A DNA stretch of 7,634 bases from positions 1-7,634 of the forward strand of contig JAFQOY010000195.1 in assembly GCA_017412025.1 (NCBI GenBank), in the 5' to 3' direction. Position numbers and translations under genes: made by a program. Of the stretch, positions 1-5,148 are shown piece after piece; the first letter of the stretch is position 1, and every line of letters starts with the position of its first letter. The notes below the pieces were generated by a model, which had not been told where the DNA came from, made no database searches, and saw only the letters and a list, made by a program, of their open reading frames with translations. The DNA is from Clostridia bacterium (GTDB taxonomy: Bacteria; Bacillota_A; Clostridia; Christensenellales; Aristaeellaceae).

Positions 1-216
1 ATCGCCCGCGGCGAGGAGCTCTATGGCCGCAGGCCCGATTCCATCGACATCCGCGTGGACGGCGATTATGTCGAGCTTGCGTACCACTATCAGAACCAGC
101 CGTTCCACCGCATCCGCCGCATCACCGGTTATCTGGTGGGCACGCTGGACCGCTTCAACAACGCCAAGCGCGCCGAGGAGCGCGAGCGCGTCAAGCACGG
201 CTTTACGCCGGTGTAA
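1..216 (+). CDS. nrdD: Anaerobic ribonucleoside-triphosphate reductase, C-terminal end (partial)
   Basis: The gene is cut by the left edge; only the last 71 codons are present, in frame 1, ending at TAA 214-216. Class III ribonucleotide reductase makes deoxyribonucleotides from NTPs under anoxia in the cytoplasm, using a glycyl radical installed by the radical-SAM activase NrdG. The visible part carries the family's C-terminal signature: RRITGYLVG at residues 39-47, with Gly43 as the expected radical glycine, then a tail with FNNAKRAEE and ERVKH, which matches the RVKH-type ending of NrdD proteins. The zinc-binding cysteines that usually lie shortly before the radical glycine are not among the 42 residues visible upstream of it, so they must lie further upstream or be absent. 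No nrdG follows; a terminator closes the transcript about 35 bp after the stop. Identification rests on the tail only, but that motif is distinctive. Confidence 0.8.
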   Translation: MARGEELYGRRPDSIDIRVDGDYVELAYHYQNQPFHRIRRITGYLVGTLDRFNNAKRAEERERVKHGFTPV

Positions 217-251
217 CGCATCTTCCCCTTTTGCTGCATATTGGGCAGAGC

Positions 252-284
252 AAAGCGGCGGGCTGAGTCAGTCCGCCGCTTTTT
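252..284 (+). terminator. Intrinsic terminator of the nrdD transcript
   Basis: A perfect 10-bp stem pairs 252-261 (AAAGCGGCGG) with 273-282 (CCGCCGCTTT). Inside it, 263-264 can pair with 270-271. A T-run follows at 280-284. It sits 35 bp after the nrdD stop and is in the right orientation for that gene. Confidence 0.88.
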
Positions 285-365
285 CATGCCCGGCAAAACA
301 GCGCTTCCCCATTGAAACCGCCCTGCGGATGAGGTTCTGCCCGCAGGCGATCAGACCCAAAGCGC

Positions 366-393
366 AAAAATCCCATGCCTTTTGAGCATGGGA
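366..393 (-). terminator. Intrinsic terminator of the flavoprotein gene
   Basis: An 8-bp perfect stem pairs 371-378 (TCCCATGC) with 386-393 (GCATGGGA) around a 7-nt loop. Read on the - strand it is followed by five T (complement of 366-370), 27 bp past the flavoprotein stop. On the + strand it is followed only by CTTTTC, so it might act weakly in both directions. The rest of 217-419 holds the nrdD terminator and a looser 7-bp inverted repeat (322-328 with 341-347), but no gene. Confidence 0.85.
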
Positions 394-419
394 CTTTTCA
401 GGATTCAGAGAATCTCCAA

Positions 420-2435
420 TTACTTCGCCTGCTTGAGGCACGCGTTCACGGCAGCCTTGACCGCATTGGAGGTCATGGTGGAGCCGGAGATCACGTCGAC
501 GTCGACGGTGCCGTTGGCGGCAACGATGGCGTCGATCACCTTCGGGCCGGCAGCGCCGCCCAGCGCGGCGGTCTCACCGGAGACGTCGGCGGAAGCGGCG
601 ACGATCTTGCCGCCCTTGATCTCAACCGTCACCGGGACCGGACCGGCATAGCCGGCAGCCTGCGCGGTGTACACGCCGTCCTTGCAGCCCTCGGCGGTGA
701 GATCTTCGTTCACGACAGGCGCTTCCATGGACGGGCCCTTGCCGGTCGGGATGCCGTCGGCGATGAGCTTGTCGACGATGTGCTTGGCGAAGGTCAGGTT
801 GCGGCCAAGGCAGAAGCCCGGCATGAGCTCCGGATAGTTGTCAACGAAGGTGGTGCCGGCGCAGTTGCCGGTGGCGTACAGGCCCTCGATGACCTCGCGC
901 TCCGGGGTCAGAACCTGCATATCCTCGTTGATCCACAGGGAGTCCATGGTGCACAGCAGGGAGCCGCCCAGCCACAGGCCGTAGTACGGCGGATTGCGCA
1001 GCTCGGAGAGACGATACGCCGGCTTGCCGAAATCCACGTCCTCCTGCATGTCGTACAGCTCGTTGTAGCGCGCGCAGGTGGCCAGGAAGGTCTCCTTCGC
1101 CTTGCCGGCAAAGCCCAGCTTGTCCGCCAGCTCCTCGAGGGTGTCGGCCTTCATGATCAGGCCGGCTTCAACCTGCGGCTCGATGGTGTTGGGCAGCAGG
1201 CCGTCGCCCTGGGAGCGGGTCATCGCGGAGCAGCCGATGGTGTGGAAGCGCTGCACGTCGGCGCAGACATTGCTGTCAAAGATCTGCGCATAGACGCCGC
1301 CCTTGCGGCGGGCAGCGGCGTGGGAGGCGTCGTTGTACGGCTGGGACTCGCTCATGAAGCGCACGCCGTCACGGTCCACCTTCAGGAACGGCTGGGTACC
1401 CGGGTTGAACTGGGACACGGTGCCCGGCCAGACCTTCTCGCCCTTGTCGTTGAGCACATAGCCCGCGTCGACGCCCGGGGCGACGATGCCGCGGTCAAAG
1501 ATCATCGGAGCAGCCTCGATGTCCTTCATCGCGCCCGCCCAGATGCCGGCCTTGATGCCCTGGCCCTTGTTGGAGGCATAGAAGGAAGAAGCGGTGACGC
1601 ACATCGGCAGGATCGGGGCGCAGGCCTCGATCATCTCCGGGTTGCCCTCGTAGCCGCCGGTAGCGAGGAGGGTCGCCCAATTCGCCACGAACTTCACATA
1701 CTCGCCGGTGACGACGTTCTGCGCGATCGCGCCGGTGACCTTATTGCCGTCCTTGGTCAGGCAGACGAGGCTGTGGTTGAAGTCGATGTAGTAGCCCTTC
1801 TCCTCGATGCGGGCCTGGAAGAGCTCGTTGCGCTTCTTCTGCATGCCCCAGAAGTGCTCGGTAGCCGGATAGTAGTACTGGGTGTAGTTGTCCACTTCCT
1901 TCTCGCCCGCAGCGGTGAAGGCACAGGTCATGCCGGCCTCAGTGAGGATCGGAGCGACGTAGTCGTGCATCGCAGCGGACTCGTTGATCCAGACGTTCAG
2001 GACGCGCTGGTCCATCTTGCCGGAAGCGTAGCGGGAAATCTCGCTGCGCAGGTGCGCGGTGTTGACCTCAACGCCGGCCTTCTTGGTCTCGGCGGTGTTG
2101 ATCGCGCCGTACCAGTAGCGGGTCGCGCCGACGGTCGCATTCTGCTCGACAACGCGGAAATCGATGCCGGCGTCAGCCGCGACGGACGCAGCCATCATGC
2201 CGCCGTTGCCGGCGCCGATGATGAGCAGGTCGGTGGTGTAGGTCCTGGCGATTTCGCTCTCCGCGATCACCGGGGCTTCGCCCAGCCAGTCCGGGTTAGC
2301 GGAAACCGGAGCCTGAACCGCTTCGGCCTTGGCTTCCTCGGCGATTACGCCGGCGGGCAGCATGCTCGTCGCGGCAGCGCCCAGCGCGGACGCGGCGGCG
2401 CCCTTCAGGAAGCTTCTGCGGGAAATGTTCTTCAT
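420..2435 (-). CDS. Tat-exported FAD-dependent reductase with C-terminal FMN-binding domain
   Basis: This 671-residue protein is predicted to act outside the cytoplasmic membrane as a reductase of the fumarate reductase/flavocytochrome c (FAD_binding_2) family. The ATG at 2433-2435 was chosen because AAGGAGG (2444-2450) precedes it by 8 nt and the Tat signal begins at once: SRRSFLK at residues 5-11, an Ala-rich segment to about 30, likely cleavage after Ala32. There is no lipobox Cys. A FAD Rossmann motif, GAGNGG, lies at 74-79, and the flavoprotein C-terminal motif LYATGN at 519-524. Residues about 572-671 form an FMN_bind domain with D-V-I-S-G-S-T at 647-653; by analogy with NqrC/RnfG, Thr653 is the probable site of covalent FMN attachment by ApbE. 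That FMN would pass electrons to the FAD site. No heme CXXCH motif and no membrane anchor is seen, and no electron donor or apbE is nearby. The fumarate-binding residues appear replaced, so the substrate is unknown. It is controlled by the divergent MerR gene. Confidence 0.9.
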   Translation of the reverse strand: MKNISRRSFLKGAAASALGAAATSMLPAGVIAEEAKAEAVQAPVSANPDWLGEAPVIAESEIARTYTTDLLIIGAGNGGMMAASVAADAGIDFRVVEQNATVGATRYWYGAINTAETKKAGVEVNTAHLRSEISRYASGKMDQRVLNVWINESAAMHDYVAPILTEAGMTCAFTAAGEKEVDNYTQYYYPATEHFWGMQKKRNELFQARIEEKGYYIDFNHSLVCLTKDGNKVTGAIAQNVVTGEYVKFVANWATLLATGGYEGNPEMIEACAPILPMCVTASSFYASNKGQGIKAGIWAGAMKDIEAAPMIFDRGIVAPGVDAGYVLNDKGEKVWPGTVSQFNPGTQPFLKVDRDGVRFMSESQPYNDASHAAARRKGGVYAQIFDSNVCADVQRFHTIGCSAMTRSQGDGLLPNTIEPQVEAGLIMKADTLEELADKLGFAGKAKETFLATCARYNELYDMQEDVDFGKPAYRLSELRNPPYYGLWLGGSLLCTMDSLWINEDMQVLTPEREVIEGLYATGNCAGTTFVDNYPELMPGFCLGRNLTFAKHIVDKLIADGIPTGKGPSMEAPVVNEDLTAEGCKDGVYTAQAAGYAGPVPVTVEIKGGKIVAASADVSGETAALGGAAGPKVIDAIVAANGTVDVDVISGSTMTSNAVKAAVNACLKQAK

Positions 2436-2443
2436 GGTGCATT

Positions 2444-2450
2444 CCTCCTT
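2444..2450 (-). promoter_or_regulatory. Ribosome binding site fixing the flavoprotein start
   Basis: On the - strand this reads AAGGAGG, 8 nt before the ATG at 2433-2435. It decides against an in-frame upstream ATG at 2516, which lies upstream of the predicted transcription start and inside the promoter spacer, and would put 27 non-signal residues ahead of the Tat motif. Confidence 0.9.
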
Positions 2451-2492
2451 ATCTTTTTGCGCGCAGCGGATGCTTTGCACAATTCTTTCACA

Positions 2493-2523
2493 ATTATACG
2501 CCTGTGTGTAACCCACAGGTCAA
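2493..2523 (-). promoter_or_regulatory. MerR-type promoter of the flavoprotein gene (19-bp spacer)
   Basis: Read on the - strand, the -35 is TTGACC (2518-2523) and the -10 is TATAAT (2493-2498), separated by 19 bp (2499-2517). Sigma-A promoters normally have 16-18 bp. An over-long 19-20 bp spacer carrying a dyad is the known arrangement of MerR-activated promoters, where the regulator untwists the DNA so that polymerase can use both boxes. The start point should lie near 2486, giving a leader of about 50 nt. Confidence 0.85.
2501..2519. promoter_or_regulatory. Dyad operator, probable MerR-family binding site
   Basis: The sequence CCTGTGTGTAACCCACAGG is a 19-bp inverted repeat centred on 2510. 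Arms CCTGTG/CACAGG pair perfectly and the inner GT/AC pairs also match; only one pair (2507 with 2513) fails. It lies almost wholly between the -35 and -10 boxes of the flavoprotein promoter, overlapping the last two bases of the -35, which is where MerR-family regulators bind. The regulator encoded next door is the obvious candidate. Its own start lies 88-106 bp away. Confidence 0.82.
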
Positions 2524-2548
2524 CAAAAACCGTCTGAAACCGGAAACA

Positions 2549-2580
2549 TTGTAGAAAAACAAACAGGCATATGCTATAAT
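2549..2580 (+). promoter_or_regulatory. Promoter of the MerR-family regulator gene
   Basis: There is a perfect -10, TATAAT, at 2575-2580, with an extended -10 TG at 2572-2573. The best -35 match is TTGTAG at 2549-2554, 20 bp upstream, which is weak; the extended -10 may carry most of the activity. An 8-bp palindrome, GCATATGC (2567-2574), abuts the -10. No copy of the 2501-2519 dyad is present here, so autoregulation, if any, would act from the shared divergent region. Confidence 0.7.
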
Positions 2581-2606
2581 GAAGCAACCGATGGGAGGAC
2601 GCACAC

Positions 2607-3476
2607 ATGACGCACAAACCTGAAAGCTCAAAACCCGACGCCGGCAGCCAAACTCCGTGGAATGCGCCGCAGTACCGTATCGGCGACTATGCCAAATACC
2701 TGGGTGTTACCCCCGACTTTCTCAAGCACTATGAGCAGTTCCGTATCGTCTCCTCCGAGCCGAGGGAAAACGGCTATCGCTACTATCCCTTCAGCCAGAG
2801 CTACAGAATTCTGGAAAGCATGCGCCTTCGCGGATACGGCCTTCCTCTGCGCGATATCGACGCCGCGCTCGTCGACGAGGATGCGCAGGACGTGCTGCGC
2901 AGGCTGGATGCGCGCACCGAGGCGCTCAAGCGCCAGATCCGCTTTGATCAGGCGGTTATCGACGACCACCGCATGCTGCGCTCATGGTTTGACCACATGG
3001 AGGGCAAATCGGAGGACTGGCATGTTGATCTGAGCGAAGAGATGCTCTTCCTGCCGCACACCAGCCGGCGCAACTTTCTCAAGGACAGCCGGATTTACGA
3101 TATCCTTGGTCAGTGGCTGGATCATATGCCGATGGTCAAATCCTGCATGTGCGTCCCAAAGCCGGATTCTTTTGATCATCCGCTTGAGGAATATGCCTGG
3201 GGGCTGCTTGTGCCCGCGAAAGTCGCCGAAGCGTTTTCTCTGCCTGTCAACGACGCCGTCCTTCGCCTGCCGCCGCGCAAGACATTCTTTTACCACTTCA
3301 GCGGCAAGCGCTGGCCTCAGCTCAATCCGCAGGATCTGCTGCACACCGGCATATATCAAAAGATGTCGCAGCTGGGTCTTACGCCAGCGGGCGACATCTA
3401 TATGACCATGTTCATGTACACGCACATCAACACGGAATCCCTGCGCTACGGCTACTATGCCGTGCCGATTGAGTAA
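2607..3476 (+). CDS. MerR-family transcriptional regulator, divergent from the flavoprotein
   Basis: A cytoplasmic DNA-binding regulator of 289 residues. After a polar 21-residue N-terminal tail comes a MerR winged-helix domain: YRIGDYAKYLGVTP at 23-36, helix-turn-helix continuing to about 47, and the wing signature ENGYRYY at 54-60. A helical linker at about 90-128 is the likely dimerisation coiled coil. The C-terminal 140-289 region is large for the family and resembles a GyrI-like/effector-binding fold (FFYHFSGK at 227-234, ending GYYAVPIE), which suggests an organic ligand rather than a metal. The only cysteines are C180 and C182, with no metal-binding loop typical of MerR or CueR. GGGAGG at 2593-2598 precedes the ATG by 8 nt. 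It most likely activates the flavoprotein promoter through the 2501-2519 dyad. The MerR call is firm; the effector domain and ligand are inferred. Its stop is 2 bp from that of the convergent DUF2130 gene. Confidence 0.9.
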   Translation: MTHKPESSKPDAGSQTPWNAPQYRIGDYAKYLGVTPDFLKHYEQFRIVSSEPRENGYRYYPFSQSYRILESMRLRGYGLPLRDIDAALVDEDAQDVLRRLDARTEALKRQIRFDQAVIDDHRMLRSWFDHMEGKSEDWHVDLSEEMLFLPHTSRRNFLKDSRIYDILGQWLDHMPMVKSCMCVPKPDSFDHPLEEYAWGLLVPAKVAEAFSLPVNDAVLRLPPRKTFFYHFSGKRWPQLNPQDLLHTGIYQKMSQLGLTPAGDIYMTMFMYTHINTESLRYGYYAVPIE

Positions 3477-3478
3477 GC

Positions 3479-4984
3479 TTAATCCTGCGGATGATCCGTA
3501 CGCCCCTCCAGCTCGGCGAACTTCGCCTGCATGGTGGGGTTGTTTTTTGTCAGCCGCTTGATGGTCAGGTCCTGCGCCTTGTTGTTGGCCAGGCGCAGGT
3601 TGTTGACCGAACCCAGCAGCGCGTCCTTCGTCTTCTGCAGATGGCTGATCGTCTTGTCAATCTCCTCGATCGCCTCCTTGAACCGGCGGCTGGCCAGCTC
3701 ATAATTGCGGCCGAATTTCGCCTTGAAGTCCTCCATCTCGCTTTCAAAATTGGTCACATCGATGTTCTGGCTGCGGATTTCCGCCAGCTGCTGCCGGTAG
3801 ACGAGCGAATTGAGCGCGGCGTTGCGCAGGATGGTGATCAGCGGGATGAAAAACTGGGGTCTGATGACGTACATCTTCTCATACCGGTAGGACACGTCCA
3901 CAATGCCCGCGTTGTACAGCTCGTTGTCCTGCTCAAGCAGCGTGACCAGCACCGCGTATTCGCAGTTCTTTTCGCGCCTGTCCTTGTCAAGCTCCCTGAA
4001 AAAGTCCTCGTTGCGGTGCTTGGTCGCCGTCTGATCCGCCTCGTTTTTCATCTCAAACATGATCGACAGGAACTCTGTTCCGTCCTCCGCCGCTTCCCTG
4101 TAGATGAAATCGCCCTTGCTGCCGCTGCGCGCGTCGTTGTCCTTTTCAAAATAGGCGTTGCGGAATGCCGCCGCGCGGATACGGTTGAACTCCGTCAGGC
4201 AGTGCTGCTCAAGGCTCTCGCCGATCATCTTGGTCGATTGCCTCGCCTTGAAGTCGCGGTAATAGGCGATCTGTTCGTCCTTCTGGCTCAGCGCCAGCCT
4301 GTGCTGGTCCTCTGCGGATTTTTCCCTCAGCTGCGCCGCCATCTTCTCCCGGTCGATTTCGCCCTGAAGCGCCACAATCTGCGCGTCCTTTTCTGCGACA
4401 GCCTGCTGCACGGCCAGCTTCGCGCTCATCTCCATCGCGGCAATCCGGCCTTTGAGGCTCAGGATCTCCGCATCCTTGCGGCCCATCTCCGCCTGCCCCC
4501 GCGCGCTTGCCTCCTGCAGCGCGGCGTTTCTGGCCGCGTCGCTGCCCTCAAGGCGCTCCTTCAGCGCCGCAATCTCCGCGTCCTTCTGCGCCAGGTCGAG
4601 CCTGCGCCTTGCCTCTGCCTGCGCCAGCTCGCTCTCCTTCTGGCCGTCGCTGCCCTCAAGGCGCTCCTTCAGCGCCGCAATCTCCGCATCCTTCTGCGCC
4701 AGGTCAAGCAGGCGCTTTGCTTCTGCCTGCGCCAGCTCGCTCTCCTTCCGGCTGTCGCTGCCTTCAAGGCGCGCCTTCAGCTGCGCAATCTCCCTGTCCT
4801 TATCATTCAAAACCCGCTGCTCAGCCATTTCAACCGCCATCCGCTTTTCGGCCTGCATGGCCTCTTCGCGCTGCTGCAGTTCCTTTTCAAACTCCCTGTC
4901 CCTTACCTGCTTGACGATCGCCGCATAGCCCGACTCATCCACCTGAAAAACCTCGCCGCACTTGGGGCATTTGATCTCCTGCAT
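3479..4984 (-). CDS. DUF2130 domain protein with long coiled coil
   Basis: A 501-residue cytoplasmic protein of unknown function. The N-terminus has one Cys knuckle, CPKCG at 6-10, followed by [21 protein letters not shown], the typical opening of this family. Residues about 30-245 form a charged, Ala/Glu/Lys-rich coiled coil that includes a 36-residue tandem repeat. The conserved DUF2130 domain covers about 250-435, and a second helical stretch runs from 415 to about 490. In the domain, GDF (291-293) followed by FEMK (310-313) fits a PD-(D/E)XK nuclease-like core (Asp292, Glu311, Lys313); this is an inference and no activity is shown. The ATG at 4982-4984 was chosen because AGGAGG lies 7 nt upstream and CPKCG follows within six residues; an in-frame ATG at 5018-5020 would place the Shine-Dalgarno inside the gene. 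No terminator separates it from the convergent regulator. A possible -10, TAAAAT, lies at 5035-5040, without a convincing -35. Confidence 0.85.
   Translation of the reverse strand: MQEIKCPKCGEVFQVDESGYAAIVKQVRDREFEKELQQREEAMQAEKRMAVEMAEQRVLNDKDREIAQLKARLEGSDSRKESELAQAEAKRLLDLAQKDAEIAALKERLEGSDGQKESELAQAEARRRLDLAQKDAEIAALKERLEGSDAARNAALQEASARGQAEMGRKDAEILSLKGRIAAMEMSAKLAVQQAVAEKDAQIVALQGEIDREKMAAQLREKSAEDQHRLALSQKDEQIAYYRDFKARQSTKMIGESLEQHCLTEFNRIRAAAFRNAYFEKDNDARSGSKGDFIYREAAEDGTEFLSIMFEMKNEADQTATKHRNEDFFRELDKDRREKNCEYAVLVTLLEQDNELYNAGIVDVSYRYEKMYVIRPQFFIPLITILRNAALNSLVYRQQLAEIRSQNIDVTNFESEMEDFKAKFGRNYELASRRFKEAIEEIDKTISHLQKTKDALLGSVNNLRLANNKAQDLTIKRLTKNNPTMQAKFAELEGRTDHPQD
4523..4738 (-). 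repeat. 108-bp tandem repeat inside the DUF2130 coiled coil
   Basis: Two adjacent units, 4631-4738 and 4523-4630, encode residues 83-118 and 119-154. Each contains [19 protein letters not shown], identical at 95-113 and 131-149, exactly 36 residues apart. A diverged partial unit lies before them ([14 protein letters not shown] at 64-77, nucleotides to about 4813) and another after them ([11 protein letters not shown] at 170-180). The DNA of the two full units is nearly identical, so duplication was recent or is kept homogeneous by recombination. The unit keeps the coiled-coil register approximately (36 residues, about five heptads plus one). Confidence 0.88.
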
Positions 4985-4991
4985 GCCAAAA

Positions 4992-4997
4992 CCTCCT
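4992..4997 (-). promoter_or_regulatory. Ribosome binding site fixing the DUF2130 start
   Basis: On the - strand this reads AGGAGG, 7 nt before the ATG at 4982-4984. It selects that codon over the in-frame ATG at 5018-5020, which has no comparable site. Confidence 0.85.
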
Positions 4998-5082
4998 GAA
5001 TTTATATAAAGCGTATGCACATTTTCTTACGCCTATTTTATCAGATATCTGCCCCGATTGCCACAAGCAATTCCTGTTTTCC

Positions 5083-5111
5083 TTGACATGCCCCCTTCCG
5101 CCCCGTACAAT
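5083..5111 (+). promoter_or_regulatory. Sigma-A-type promoter of the YfhO-family gene
   Basis: A perfect -35, TTGACA (5083-5088), a 17-bp spacer and a near-consensus -10, TACAAT (5106-5111). The start should lie near 5118, giving a leader of about 30 nt that includes a modest Shine-Dalgarno, AAGGTGA (5139-5145), 3 nt before the ATG at 5149. A 5-bp inverted repeat, ATTGC/GCAAT (5057-5071), lies just upstream and could bind a regulator, but it is too short to call. Confidence 0.88.
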
Positions 5112-5148
5112 AATCATATCTATACCATCATAGCTTGCAAGGTGAACC

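Noticed and set aside
322..347. Inverted repeat CCTGCGG/CCGCAGG with a 12-nt loop between the two terminators
   Set aside because: Only 7 bp with no T-run and no neighbouring start; not enough to call a separate element.
23..385. A 120-codon + strand frame over the left edge
   Set aside because: It overlaps the NrdD tail in another frame and runs through the nrdD terminator into the next gene's terminator; Ser/Ala/Arg-rich translation typical of a shadow frame.
375..2537. A 720-codon open frame on the + strand antisense to the flavoprotein
   Set aside because: Its translation is rich in Gly, Ala, Val, Arg and His with no recognisable domain. It is the mirror of the strongly supported flavoprotein and arises from high GC in third codon positions.
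3491..4999. A 502-codon open frame on the + strand antisense to the DUF2130 gene
   Set aside because: The Leu/Arg-rich composition is the reverse complement of an Ala/Glu/Lys coiled coil; there is no Shine-Dalgarno or domain.
5011..5032. Inverted repeat GCGTA/TACGC in the leader of the DUF2130 gene
   Set aside because: Five base pairs with a 12-nt loop is expected by chance and does not cover the Shine-Dalgarno.
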